The notes below the pieces were generated by a model. It ran no database searches. It had not been told where the DNA came from and saw nothing but the letters and a program-made list of their open reading frames with translations. A stretch of DNA of 64,000 nt from Canna indica (lineage: Eukaryota > Streptophyta > Magnoliopsida > Zingiberales > Cannaceae): the NCBI GenBank assembly GCA_034359265.1, contig CP136890.1:62869501-62933500 (forward strand). Reading direction: 5' to 3'. The position numbers and the translations under genes were made by a program. This document shows positions 47,443 to 58,970 of the stretch, in pieces. Positions within the stretch are counted from its first letter, which is position 1. Each line of letters opens with the position of its first letter.

Positions 47443-48946
47443 TGTTGGCTTTATGTTTTCAACCTTAGTCTTAATCTCGGTTTTGATGATAACAAACATG
47501 GAACTAATATTTCATTGAAAAAATTTTCAGGTTCCATATCAATTAGCGTTCGATGTCCTTGGTCGGATAAATAGGAAGAAATCAAAAAATCGGAAAGACA
47601 TTGATCGTTGCACTCGGGTTCATCGTGGAAGTTTCTCGAAGATCGACGAGTGCACCAAAGTCGCATTGGACGGGCTTAAAGATCACATGAAAGCTCTCTA
47701 TGTTGATGCTCGTTGAAAGACGGAATTCGGAAATGAAGCGCACAAGAAAAAAGGGCTAAAAATTCAATTCAGCCTAAGTTCGGTCGACCAGGCGATCGAC
47801 CGAATAGGGTAAGGAAAATAACACTAGCCATTTCAGTCGATCGGTCGGTCGACCGAACAGTGCTGAAAAGAGGCAGCAACTACTTCGGTCGATCGGACGG
47901 TCGACCGGTCGAAGCCCAAAATGGGCAGTAGCTCTGTCGGTCAACCGACCTGCGGATAGCCGAAGATGCAGATCGCGTCGGTCGACTGAATACGGGAATG
48001 CAATCTTGCGTCTAGGGCAGTCGACCCGTCGGTTGACCGACCACAGAGAGAAAGCAGCGGTAGATATGAGCGGTCGATCGATCGGTCAACCGACCAATCA
48101 ATCGGCGGCCTGCAACGGATAGAAAACTATCCGTTGAGCTGTCGTTTCTTCGTGAGGGTATAAATATACATTCACCTACTTCTTTTAATACTTCTTCCTT
48201 GACTTCTACCGATTTTATTGAGCATTTAAGAAGGGATTTAAGCCTTCCAATGATCGATTGCAACACGCTATGTTCTTCTGTCGAGTTCGTCTTCAATCGC
48301 CAACTGCTCCTCAACTCGGCTTCGACTCAAACCACATTCACTGGCAAGTTGGAGGCTACAAGGCTTGGGAAAGAGTAGATAATCTTGGTTTTATCTTAAG
48401 CTCTTTTCACTTGTATTTTTAACTGTTAATTTATCATTTCTTTGAAGTTGAGTTTGTAAGACCTAGGCTGTTAGGTCTTGTGGGTATAAGTGGTTACCTG
48501 GTGTTAGGTGTAAAGTCACTTTTGTAAAATTAGTTGTTACTAGAATTAGTCAAGTTGTCCCTTAGGGTTGAGGTGGAAGAGTGCTCTCGATAAGAAGGCG
48601 GAGACTTCCGGGTGTGGAAGTACCTTAGGTCGAGAGTGAGACTCTTCAAGTCAAAGTCCTCTGTGTAAGGAAAATAAAAATTAATCTAGTAAAACTAGTT
48701 TGGAAATCCTAAGCGGGGTGCTTAGGTAGTGGAGTAGGCATTGGGGCCGAACCACTATAAATCTTGTGTTTGCATTGTTATTTATTATTGCTTGTGCTTA
48801 ATTGGTTATATTGCTTCCGTATCAAATCGTAAGATTGCAAATTGCCTAAACAATTTAAGAAAACGATTAAAATTGAATTTAGGCTAATCAATTTAGTAAA
48901 CACACTATTCACCCTCCCCCCCTCTGGTGTCGTCATTTCACCTTCA
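47443..48946 (+). mobile_element. 5' LTR of pol-less element A
   Basis: The 1504-base LTR starts TGTTGGCTTTATG and ends CACCTTCA before the primer site TGGTATCAGAGC (48949-48960). The palindrome array is at 47777-48108, the perfect hairpin at 48114-48135 and the TATA box at 48159-48168. It is close to its 3' partner at 58971-60465. Confidence 0.9.
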
Positions 48947-49013
48947 ATTGGTATCAGAGCGGGTTCGTAGCTTGAGATTTCACCATCTCCTCTACACCTT
49001 GTCTCGATCTTGA

Positions 49014-49598
49014 AATGGCTCTGGAGTCAGTATCGTCTTCACCACCTAGGTTCGATGAGTCTAACTTTGATCTATGAAAGAGTAGAATGTATACTTTCCT
49101 AAAGACTTAAGGCTTAGGTATTTTTAACATGGTAAAAATCAAATATATTGAACCTAAGGAAAACATGGATGCATGGACACAAGAACAAATTAATATGTTT
49201 GAATTAAATGCTAAGGCAACAAATTGCATATATTGTTCTTGTGAAAATAATATCCTTGAAAAGATCATGCATTGTACTTCGGCATATGATATTTGGGCTA
49301 CTTTGAATATTCTTTATGATTATGTTAAAACTGAAGAACTCGTTACTCTAAACGAAGGAGACGATGACAATTGTCATACTCCTATATCTAATGAAGTTCT
49401 TGGAGCTTTTAGTGTTTCTAGCCAAAGAAGTACAAAGAGTTGGAAGAGAAAGGTGATATGTCATCTATGCAATGAGATAGAGCACGTGAAAAAGAATTGC
49501 CCTAGTATGAAGAGCAAGGCAAAACGGAGGTCAATTGCTTCCACTCACTCACGTGAATAAAGTGAAGCATCCTCACACCATGATCACGAAGTCAACAT
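49014..49598 (+). pseudogene. Gag-like gene of element A, part before insertion B
   Basis: The ATG at 49014 opens the same protein as in element 1 (PPRFDESNFDL). A TGA replaces the Trp of that motif and a TAA follows 12 codons later. An open stretch runs on from 49129 with CTSAYDIWATLNILY and a zinc knuckle CHLCNEIEHVKKNC, in which Glu replaces the usual Gly before His. A further TAA at 49558-49560 lies just before the insertion of element B at 49599. The reading resumes at 56280. Confidence 0.85.
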
Positions 49599-50357
49599 TG
49601 TTGGCTTTAGATTATCAATCTTAGTCTTAATATCTTAATCTCGGTTTTGATGATAACAAACATGGAACTAATATTTCATCGAGAAATCTTTTAGGTTCCA
49701 TATCAATTAGCGTTCGATGTCCTCGATCGGAAAAATTGGAGAAATCGATAAATCGGAAGGTCATTGATCGTCGTGCTCGGGTTCATCGTGAAAGTTTCTC
49801 AAAGATCGACGAGTGCACCAAAGTCGCATTGGACGGGCTTAAAGATCACATGAAAGCTCTCCATATTGATGCTCGTTGAAAGCCGGAACCCCGAAACGAA
49901 GCGCGGAAGAAAAAAGGGCTGAAAATTCAATTCAACCTAAGTTCGGTCGATTGGGCGGTCGACCGAATAGGGTAAGGAGAGTGCCAAAAAGAGGTAGCAG
50001 CTACTTCGGTCGACCGAGCGATCGACCGATCAAAGACCAAAATGGGCAGTATGTCTGTCGGTCGACCAACCGGTCGACCGACCTACGTTTGCTGAAGACG
50101 CAAGATCGCGTCGGTCGACCGTCTGGTTGACCGAATGGCAAATCACCAAAGTTGCGTCTGGGCGGTCAACCGACCACATAGAGAATGCAGCGATCGAATG
50201 ACTGATTGATCGGTCGGTCGACTGACCAATCGACCGGCGGCCTGCAACGGATAGTTTTCTATCAGTTGAGTTGTCGTTTCTTCATGAGGGTATCAATACA
50301 CCTCATATAACTTCTTTTAATTCTCTTCTCCCACTCTAACAAACTTCATTGAGCATT
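49599..50357 (+). mobile_element. 5' LTR of pol-less element B, truncated
   Basis: It starts TGTTGGCTTTAGATT and matches the 3' LTR (54779-) up to TTGAGCATT at 50357. The preceding bases AACAT (49594-49598) recur exactly at 56275-56279 after the 3' LTR, proving element B is one insertion in the gag of A. The remaining ~740 bases of this LTR and most of B's interior were lost at the junction with the CACTA element. Confidence 0.9.
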
Positions 50358-50675
50358 ACTTTTACGTGAAATTTCTTGGATGATATACGATTCAGATATT
50401 GATCCTTCAATAGCTGCGGTGTTCTTTACTTTTTTCTTCAGATGATTCATGTATCTTTCAAATATGTACATCCACTGATATTGAACGGGGCCACCAACTC
50501 GTCCCTCGTATGCCAAGTGTATCGGTAGATGCTCCATCGAGTCAAAAAATGCAGGAGGGAAAAACTGCTCCAGCTTGCATATGATTTCAACAATATTATT
50601 TTCAAGTGTTGACATATCTTCAACTCGAAGGATATTTGCACAGATGTTTCTAAAAAACATACTTAATTCAGTCAA
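50358..50675 (-). pseudogene. CACTA transposase C-terminal DUF4218 part, truncated
   Basis: Reads LSMFFRNICANILRVEDM, then KLEQFFPPAFFDSMEHLPIH, GGPVQYQWMYIFERYM and LKKKVKNTAAIEGSISESYI. This is DUF4218, which follows the transposase core in plant TNP2-like proteins. The frame is cut at the deletion breakpoint, so the end of DUF4218 and anything after it is gone. Confidence 0.85.
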
Positions 50676-50729
50676 CGGACCCCAAATATTATCAGGTAGA
50701 AGATCTCGAAATGCGATCGGAAGTAATCT

Positions 50730-51923
50730 CTACATGAACACATGACAATCACGACTCTTCATCCCTGATATTTTGCAATCATCGACGTTCACACATCGAG
50801 ATAAGTTTGAAGCATATCCATCGGGTAATCTGAGTTCTTTTACCCATTGACAAACATCTTTGATCTGTTGTTTATTTAACACATATAGGGCCTTCGGTTT
50901 CAGATATCGTCCGTTGACCTCTTGTAACTCCAACTCTGGTCTTTTACAAAGTATTTTCATATCATGTCGGGCTTTGACATTATCTTTAGTTTTTCCAGAA
51001 ATATCCATCAAAGTGTTGAAAATATTATCAAACACATTTTTTTCAATGTGCATGACATCTAAATTATGTCGAATTAATAATGAACTCCAATAGGGAAATT
51101 CCCAAAAGATACTTTTTTTCACCCAGTTATGTGTTTGGCCATAACCTGACACTCTTTCATTGCGACCAAATACTATATCTGGAAGTGCTGAAACACGTGC
51201 TAACATTTTTTCACCAGACAACATCGGTGGTGGCCCATCTCTTTCGACTCTGCCCTTAGTAAATTTATTATGATTCCTTCGATACTGATGATTAGCCGGT
51301 AGGAATCGACGATGACAATCAAAGAATGAGATTTTTCGTCTATTCTGAAGACTGATTGATTTAGAGTGTTCCATACAATACGGACAAGAGAGTCGGCCGT
51401 GAGTGCTCCAACCAGACAACATGCCGTACGCCGGGAAATCATTGATTGTCCACAAGACCGCGGCCTTTAAATTGAAGTTTTGCTTCCGATGACAATCATA
51501 AGTGACAGCTCCCTCAGTCCACAATATTTTCAATTCATCTATCAAGGGTTTGAGAAATATGTCAATTTCTTTTCGCGGACCCTTAGGACCCGGAATAATC
51601 ATCAAAAGATAAATAAATTCATCTTTCATACACATTGACGGTGGCAAATTATAAACTGTCAGCAGCACTGGCCAAACTGAATAAGGAGTTGCGGAATGTC
51701 CAAAAGGATTAAAACCATCTGTGCACAATCCCAATATTATATTTCTAGTATCCCTAGCAAATGAAGGATAATATATATCCAAATGTTTCCATGCTTCACT
51801 GTCAGATGGATGAGTCATTACAGTATCATCACGACTTCTTGCATGCCAACTCATGTAGGGGGTTGTCTTTTCCGACATGAATAATCTATGAAGCCTCGGT
51901 GTTAGTGGAAAATACCGAAGCAC
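50730..51923 (-). CDS. CACTA TNP2-like transposase core (Transposase_21)
   Basis: A 397-codon open frame on the minus strand. Family blocks in order: RYFPLTPRLHRLFMS, DTVMTHPSDSEAWKHLD, NIILGLCTDGFNPFG, VWPVLLTVYNLPPSMCMK, LLMIIPGPKGPRKEIDIFLK, ELKILWTEGAVTYDCH, a zinc-binding GRLSCPYCM, FFDCHRRFLP, FWEFPYW and RHNLDVMHIEKNVFDNI. This is the catalytic part of En/Spm-type transposases, which cut at CACTA ends. Tandem stops (TGA TAG at about 51942-51947) separate it from the preceding part in the same frame, and a stop or shift parts it from DUF4218. The piece is long and clean, so the element decayed recently, but an active protein is unlikely. Confidence 0.85.
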   Translation of the reverse strand: MLRYFPLTPRLHRLFMSEKTTPYMSWHARSRDDTVMTHPSDSEAWKHLDIYYPSFARDTRNIILGLCTDGFNPFGHSATPYSVWPVLLTVYNLPPSMCMKDEFIYLLMIIPGPKGPRKEIDIFLKPLIDELKILWTEGAVTYDCHRKQNFNLKAAVLWTINDFPAYGMLSGWSTHGRLSCPYCMEHSKSISLQNRRKISFFDCHRRFLPANHQYRRNHNKFTKGRVERDGPPPMLSGEKMLARVSALPDIVFGRNERVSGYGQTHNWVKKSIFWEFPYWSSLLIRHNLDVMHIEKNVFDNIFNTLMDISGKTKDNVKARHDMKILCKRPELELQEVNGRYLKPKALYVLNKQQIKDVCQWVKELRLPDGYASNLSRCVNVDDCKISGMKSRDCHVFM

Positions 51924-51944
51924 CTTAAACGAGATATTTTTCTA

Positions 51945-52445
51945 TCAGATCGATTTCTTCTCCTTGTAACGAGGATGTTGACATACAGGGCATTTATCCA
52001 ACTGCACATTTTCTTTATAATATATAATGCAGTTATTTTGGCACGCGTGTATTTTTTCGTACCCAAGCCCCAATTTTCTCATTAGCTTTTTAGTCTTATA
52101 AAAAGTTGGCTCAAACTTGTTATCAGTAGGCAGCATTCCATTAATCAATCCTGCAATCCGATCATACGCAATCCCGCTGATATTACAATCGGCCTTGATG
52201 TTTAGGAGCTGTGTCATTGTTGAAAACCTAGTGTATTTAGGACAATTCTCATACAAAGGTTCATCAACAGCTTTCAACTTCTCGTAAAATTCTACAGCTT
52301 CTTTATTCGGTAATTCAATCTCTACCGCAGTTTGTACTTCTGTGATATCAACCGCTGTAGTATCTAGTGGGACTGATGTCTGAAGAACTGGCCGATCAAC
52401 ATTATCATTCAGGTGGAATTGAACCCCAAGACTATCAAGTATCAT
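51945..52445 (-). pseudogene. CACTA transposase N-terminal middle part
   Basis: Reads PLYENCPKYTRFSTMTQLLN, then DRIAGLINGMLPTDN, ESTFYKTKKL-like text, and the cysteine pair motif CQNNCIIYYKENVQLDKCPVC. This matches the segment between the N-terminal Transpos_assoc domain and the catalytic core. It ends in two consecutive stops in the same frame as the core. Confidence 0.8.
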
Positions 52446-52799
52446 AGTTCTATAGGGATTAGATTAACTAGATGAAGAAGCACCAGCAGAGGAAGATTCA
52501 CCATATGTCTGAACGACAGGATTACTCGACGTCCTGACTTCACGTCACTCCCCGTGACTAGTCCATAAAAAATATCTTGGTGCAAATCCTTTACTATATA
52601 GATGCAGAGTGACAGTCTCCCGATCCAAAAATCGTCCATTCAAACAAATGCGGCACAGACATTGGATTTGATCACCGATGCTAACGAAATTCCGATTCGA
52701 ATAGGTGAAATTTAGGAAGTACATTACGCCTAATCGAAACTCATTCGTTAAAGCTCCACGATCAAGACATCGGTACATCCAACTTCGATCAGCCGACAT
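52446..52799 (-). pseudogene. CACTA transposase N-terminal Transpos_assoc domain
   Basis: From the ATG at 52799 the frame reads MSADRSWMYRCLDRG, then GVMYFLNFTYSNRNF and QCLCRICLNGRFLDRETVT, then HLYSKGFAPRYFLWTSHGE. This is the short zinc-binding domain at the start of plant TNP2-like proteins. A TGA follows HGE, and the linker (SSSAGASSSS) leads through another stop into the 52445 frame. Confidence 0.85.
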
Positions 52800-52872
52800 G
52801 ATTCTGTCAATCAATGACAATTTCTTTGGTTAATGTCTTTAGGTGAGATTGTCCTATTCCATTCGGGATTTA

Positions 52873-53060
52873 TGTTATTTATATTGCACTAAGTACTTAT
52901 TTTAACTGCTAACTTCATTCTAAATTTCGGCAGCATCTCCCTACAGTTCTCCGAATACGCATATCATCTGGGCGTGTATTGGAGAACAAGAGAGATGCTA
53001 CCGAAATTTAGAATAATTAGTTAACAGTTAAAAGAAAAACGTAAGTGCAGTACAAATAAC
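52873..53060. repeat. Long foldback (hairpin) in the 5' region of the CACTA transposase
   Basis: Two arms of about 85-88 bases (52873-52960 and 52972-53060) are inverted copies of each other, with an ~11-base loop around ATATCATCTGG. Matching blocks include TTTTAACTG(C/T)TAACT, TTCTAAATTTCGG(C/T)AGCATCTC and TTCTCC. Pairing is roughly 80% with a few short bulges. It sits ~75 bases upstream of the transposase start. Confidence 0.8.
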
Positions 53061-53259
53061 TATATTCCCAAATTATCCAATCAGGGACAATTCAAGAATT
53101 GTACATCGTATAAAAGATCATCTACTTCTTTTACACGAACATACAATCCCCGAACGGATCTAAGGTTTTGCTAAATCATATCCGACTCGTCGATGCGTAC
53201 GTGAAACATATCAACTCGTCGGATGGATGATTATTTTCTAAATGTTTCGAGTCAGTTCG

Positions 53260-53405
53260 AGTCTATATTGGACAATTCCGACACGAGTCCAAATTATACG
53301 ATTCTGGCAGGAGTCCAAAATGAACTATTCCGGCGCGCGTTTGAAGTGGACGATTCCGGCACAATGCCGAAGTGGACAATTCCGACGCGAGTCCACTGAG
53401 GACAA
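53260..53405. repeat. Short tandem repeats of a GGACAATTCCGACACGAGTCC unit
   Basis: Five imperfect ~28-base units share ATTCCG(A/G)C(A/G)CGAGTCC or close variants and lie between the foldback and the GC-rich CACTA promoter region. Such repeats in the subterminal part of CACTA elements are candidate transposase binding sites. Confidence 0.6.
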
Positions 53406-53639
53406 CTTTGGACTAATTAACAATATTTTAACTAATCAATTAATATTAATCTACATTATTGTCATTAATTTAAATAATTAACCTACCATTATTAAATATT
53501 AATCTAACTAAATTAAACTAAAAATTAATATAAACTCTAAAAATTAATCTAAACCCTCAAAATTAATCTAACAAATTAAACAATTAATCTAATTAATTAA
53601 TTAATTAATTAAATAACAAATAAATAAATAAATAAATAA

Positions 53640-54162
53640 ATAAAAATTGATCTACAATTTCCGGCGGCGGCCATCGGCCGTCCACCACCGACCGAAACCC
53701 TAAAAATAGGGTTTCGGACGGATTTCCCGTCGGCCGCAACGGGAAGAGATGGCCGGGCGGCGATGAATACTTGAAATCGGCGGTCGTGGATGGACGACAG
53801 CGTCGGCAGCGGCAGCTCGGCGGCATCGGCGGCGAGAGGCGGGAGGAGGAGGCGGCGGCAGCAGCGGGAGGAAGAAGGGGCGAGCACGATCTGCGACCTA
53901 TATATACTTATTAGCAACGGCTCACTCGCTCGTTAGAAAGCCATTGCTACTAAGTTATCATCAGCAACGGCTCACTTGTCCGTTAGAAAGCCATTGCTGA
54001 TAATTAAGATCATCAGCAACGGCTCGCGTGTCCGTTAGAAAGCCGTTGCAGATACAACATATCTGCAATGGCTTGAGCGGCCGTAAGAATGCCGTTGCAA
54101 ATAGCAACGGCTTGAGCTGCCGTTGCTGATAGCCGTTGCTGAAGACTCAATTTCTAGTAGTG
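53640..54162 (-). promoter_or_regulatory. GC-rich and subterminal-repeat region at the CACTA right end
   Basis: A CGGCGG-rich block (53660-53880) contains AAACCCTA and AGGGTTT motifs. It is followed by repeated AGCAACGGCTCA and GTTAGAAAGCCATTGCT units in both orientations up to the CACTA terminus. A cryptic Arg/Pro/Ala-rich frame here is a composition effect. Confidence 0.6.
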
Positions 54163-54778
54163 TAAGTTAAAAGTTTGATTAAATGACATTAGTTTCACTT
54201 CAAACTTGATATACATGATTTAAATAACCATATCTTGATATGTTGAGACTTTGAATGAAATCTAAAAAAGTCATAAGAAGGATATGAGTACATTCATTCA
54301 TGAGAACATACATGATTTAACCTTGAATGCATATATTTAGTTTTGAACATATCATGTATCATTTAATTTTTACATTGAATATTTGGTTTCCATCCCTTTG
54401 GTTGAGATTTTCATGTTTCATGATAAACTAATCTTTAGAGTCTCAACTTCATGAAATAATATTTGTGTTTCATTCCTTTGACTAGATTGACCTCTCTTGC
54501 CCTTTTTGATTGATGTCAAAAGGGGGAGAGAAGAGTAAAGAAAGGGGGAGAAATATGGAGAAATATATCAGAAAAAAGGGGGAGAAAAGTATAGGAAAAT
54601 TGGGGAGAAAATTATAGATAAAGGGGAGGAAAATATAGGAAATCCATGCATATAGATAGGGGGAGTTTATTTCATAGATATGCATGTTGATAAGGGGAGA
54701 AATCCCTTAGTTGATATCCTCTATGCTTTAATGTTATATTTTCTCAAGGATATTTGTCATCATCAAAAAGGGGGAGAT
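54163..54778 (+). other. Remaining non-coding interior of element B with polypurine tract
   Basis: It matches 58362-58970 of copy A (CATTAGTTTCACTTCAAACTT, then a GTCAAAAGGGGGAGA-rich stretch) and ends in CAAAAAGGGGGAGAT before the 3' LTR. All of B's gag and the rest of its interior are missing. Confidence 0.85.
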
Positions 54779-56274
54779 TGTTGGCTTTACGTTTTCAACC
54801 TTGGTCTTAATATCTTAATTTCGGTTTTGATGATAACAAACATGGAACTAATATTTCATCGAGAAATCTTTCAGGTTCCATATCAATTAGCGTTCGATGT
54901 CCTCGATCGGAAAAATCGAACAAATCGATAAATCGGAAGGTCATTGATCATCGCGCTCGGGTTCGTCGCGGAAGTTTCTCGAAGATCGACGAGTGCAACA
55001 AAGTCGCATTGGACGGGCTTAAAGATCACATGAAAGCTCTCCATGTTGATGCTCGTTGAAAGTCGAAACCCGGAAATGAAGCGCGGAAGAAAAAAGAGCT
55101 AAAAATTCAATTCAGCCTAAGTTCGGTCGATCGAGCGGTCGACCGAATAGGGTAAGGAGAATGGCACCAGCCATTTCGGTCGACTGAACAATGCCAAAAA
55201 CAGGTAGCAGCTACTTCGGTCGACCGGGCGGTCGATCGATCGAAGCCCAAAATGGGCAGTAGCTCTGTCGGTCGACCAACCGGTCGACCGACCTGCGTTT
55301 GCTGAATATGCAAGATCGCATTGGTCGACCGACTGGTCGACCAAATGGCAAATTGCCAAAGTGGTGTCTGGGCGGTCCACCGACCACAGAGAGAATGCAG
55401 CGATCGAATGACTGATTGATCGGTCGGTCGACTGACCAATCGACCGGCGGCCTGCAACGGATAGTTTTCTATCAGTTGAGTTGCCGTTTCTTCATGAGGG
55501 TATCAATACACCTCATATAACTTCTTTTAATTCTCTTCTCCCACTCTAACAAACTTCATTGAGCATTCTAAAGGGAGATTTAAGCCTTCCAAAGATCGAT
55601 TGCAGCGCGCTCTGTTCTTCTGTCGAGTTCGTCTTCAAGCGCCAACTGCTCCTCAACTCGGCTTCGACTCAAAGCATATTTACTGGCTAGTTGGAGGCTA
55701 CAAGGCTTGAAAAGAGTAAAAAATTTTGGTTTACACTCTAAGCTCTTTTCATTGTAATTTTTGTTGTTATTTGAACACTGTTTAATTTGGGTTTGTGCGT
55801 GTGAAGACCTAGGATTGTTAGGTCTTGAAATTGGGTGGTAGTCTTGGTGTTTGAGGTTTAAATCCACCGGTGTAATTAAACGTAGTTTTACTAGGATTAA
55901 GTTGAGTTGTCCTTAGGTTGAGGTGGAAGAGTGTTCTCGATAAAAAGGCGGAGACTTCCAGGTGTGGAAGTACCTTAGGTCGAGAGTGAGACTCTTCGGT
56001 GAAAAGTCCTCTGTGTAAGGGAAACTGAATTAATCTAGTAAAACTAGTTTGGAAATCCTAAGCGGGGTGCTTAGGTAGTGGAGTAGGCATTGGGGCCGAG
56101 CCACTATAAATCCTGTGTTTACATTGCTATAATTGTTTGCGCTTAATTGTTGTATCTTGCTTCCGCATCCAATCATAAAATTGCAAATTGCCTAAACGAT
56201 TAAAATTGAATTTAGGCTAATAACTTAGTAAACATACTATTCACCCTCCCTCTAGTGTTGCCATTTCGCCAACA
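54779..56274 (+). mobile_element. 3' LTR of pol-less element B
   Basis: The 1496-base LTR runs from TGTTGGCTTTACG to CGCCAACA. Palindrome array 55121-55447; the hairpin near 55458 has lost pairing in the right arm; the TATA position reads TATCAATACA as in the 5' LTR. The AACAT duplication follows at 56275-56279. Confidence 0.9.
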
Positions 56275-56279
56275 AACAT

Positions 56280-56832
56280 CATGAACGTTGATGAGGAGGT
56301 ATGTTCTTCCTCTGGTCATGATAACAAAAATGGTAGTATTAATTCATCTAGCTCTCATGATTTTCTTTATAATGTATTAATGGATGAATATAAAAGCATG
56401 TATGCCTTGGTTGTTAGGAAAGATAAAGAGAATAAAAATTTGAAGAAAGAAAACTTAAATCTTAGCTCTCAATTACATAATGTAAAATTAAAAAATGAGA
56501 AGCTAAAACTTAATGTCTCCAATTCATGCCATGATACCTTAAGTGTTGACACTAAAGATTTAAAAACAAAAAATGATATCCTAAAGAATGAAAATAGCAT
56601 GTTGAAAACTCAATTGCATGCTATTCAAAAATCCATGAATGACTTAAAAAATGAAGTTGTTTTTCTAAATAAGAAAGTCAATAATCTATCTAGTAATTCA
56701 TCTTCTAAGAATTTTAGAAATACAAATGTTTCTTTCAAGAATGCTTATGCACATCATACTTCTCATATCAAGCATTCTAACATCAAAAAGGAAATGAAAA
56801 AGTTTGGAAAAAATTTCAGAAACAATGTATGA
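56280..56832 (+). pseudogene. Gag-like gene of element A, coiled-coil part after insertion B
   Basis: It continues the protein interrupted at 49598. An open stretch from 56281 carries the same coiled coil as element 1 (KENKNLKKENLNLSSQLH, then LKNENSMLKTQLHAIQKS, NDLKNEVVFLNKKVNNLS). It ends at 56830-56832 before the second cysteine motif seen in element 1, because ~500 bases of interior are deleted here relative to that copy. Confidence 0.8.
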
Positions 56833-58970
56833 TTTAGTTTTGCAATAAATTTAGTATAATTCTTGAATTTTCATGTTTAATGATGTCTCTATACTCATGA
56901 TCGATGTTGCATGATGAATATATGAAATTTCATGAGTAGGTAAAAGTTTGATAACTTAGGCAATTTCATGACATCTTGATTGAATGAAATTTGCTCTAGG
57001 TTAAAATTCATATTAGAGACCTCATTTTGAGTTAGTGGTTGTCAAACAAGTTTAGATATACATATCTCTTGAGTCTAGGTGTTTAAAAATGAAAATTCAT
57101 GTCTAAATGAACAATGTGATAACTATATCACTTTAGGGGACTTAAACTTGAAAAGTTTGACCCAAGTTAACAAATTGACTTGGACACTTGAATTTAAGTC
57201 AAAAGTTCATAAACATGTTTAGGAATAGGTATGACAAGTTTCCATGCATTTAGAATGAAAAATTAATATGGATATGGATAAAATGACAATAGAGGTCAAT
57301 TCATGAAAACCTCTTTTGAACCAAGTTGATCCAAGTCAACAAGTTGACTTAAAGGTCTCATTTTCAATCCATATTTGGGGAACATGTTTAGATTTACTCA
57401 TGTTAGGTATCCATAGGTTTAAGTTTGAAAAATCATGAGTAAATGTTAAGATTGAAACTTAGCAAGTTTCATAAAAACTAGTTTAATTTTGAATGAAACC
57501 ATGCTAGGTTGATATCTTGACTTAAGGACATAATTTTCATTTCAAACTTGACATATACCCTTTACATGACCATCATGTGGTGTCATGAAAGTTTGAATGA
57601 AAATTGAACAAATTTTAAGAATAATTGAAAATTACAAAAATACCACTTCAACCTACATTTGGTAGCAATTTCAGTTATTTCTAAGAAAATATAGAAAAAT
57701 CATTTTCAGATGATTCTTGAAATTACACATTCACTGGAAAATCTAGTTTCTTCAATAAAAAATTTCAAAACATTTCATCAAGAATCTAATTAATAATGGA
57801 ATCTTGAAGTTGGATTTTAAAACACAAAGTATCATCATTCTTGAAACACTAATCTTTTTGATACTTTGATTCTTCTTCAAAAACTTCAAATGAAAACTCA
57901 TGTATACCATTTGGATTCCATTTCTAATATCATTCATACATTTCTTGAGTAAAATCATTCCTAGAAATATTCATTTGTTCATTAGAATCAATATAGGATG
58001 AAAAATGGACTATGATTTTTAAATTCATTTTGAGTTCAAACTTGATACATGCATTTCAAATGACCATTCAATAATTGGTATTAAAATTTTCATCCAAAAA
58101 AATTGGTTTCAAAAATATTTGTCAAAAATATGATTTTGTCTAAACTTAAAAGTTTGATTTTTGAAAACTTGAAGTATAGTTTGACCTAAGTCAACAAAAT
58201 GACATAAAATTTTTATCTTAAGCCCAAACTTGATTCATAGACTTATATTATCTCATGTTTGATGTCTAGATGCCTAAGTTTGAGAAAACATGAGTAGATA
58301 ACAAAACTTGATACTTAGCATTTTCATGATTTCATGTTTAATTCAAATGAAACCATGCTAAGTTAAAAATTTGATTAAATGACATTAGTTTCACTTCAAA
58401 CTTGATATACATGAGTTAAATAACCATATTTTGGTATTTTGAAAGTTTGAATGAAATCTAAAAATATCATGAAAAAATATATGAGTACATTCATACTTGA
58501 GTGCATACATGATTTAGTTTTGAATTGTTTCTATCATTTTTTATCATGTAATTTATGTTTCATGTTAAATATTTGTTTTCCATCCATTTGGTTGAGATTT
58601 TCATGTTTCATGAAAATAATCTTTAGTCTCAACTTCATGAAAATAAAAAATATATTGTGTTTCATCCCTTTATCTAGATTGTCCTTTCTTGCCCTTTTTG
58701 ATTGATGTCAAAAAGGGGAGAAAATTAGGAGAAAACTATAGAGAAAATATAAGTCAAAAGGGGGAGAAATATGGAGAAAAGTATAGGGTAAATGGGGAGA
58801 AAATTATAGCCAAAGGGGAGGAAAATACAAGAAATCCATGCATATAGATAGGGGGAGTTTATTTCATAGATATGCATGTTGATAGAGGGAGAAATCCCTT
58901 AGTTGATATCATCTATGCTTTAATGTTATATTTTCTCAAGGATGTTTGTCATCATCAAAAATGGGGAGAT
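56833..58970 (+). other. AT-rich non-coding interior of element A with polypurine tract
   Basis: It is collinear with 25680-27954 of element 1, including the CAAGTCAACAAGTTGACTT palindrome (57332-57350) and the GGGGGAGAA-rich stretch (58710-58870). It ends in AAAATGGGGAGAT at 58970. No protein-coding potential and no pol. Confidence 0.8.

Larger units (their letters stand above)
50358..54162 (-). mobile_element. CACTA (En/Spm) transposon, one end missing
   Basis: The right end reads CACTACTAGAAATTGAG on the minus strand at 54162. It is followed inward by at least five subterminal units of CAACGGCTC...GTTAGAAAGCC...TTGC type (53915-54140). The transposase is on the minus strand. The other terminus is absent: sequence jumps at 50357/50358 from an LTR into the DUF4218 coding part, so a deletion removed that end with part of element B. 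Confidence 0.9.

Noticed and set aside
53605..53917. Pro/Arg/Ala-rich protein on the minus strand
   Set aside because: GC-rich promoter-side region of the CACTA; composition explains the open frames.
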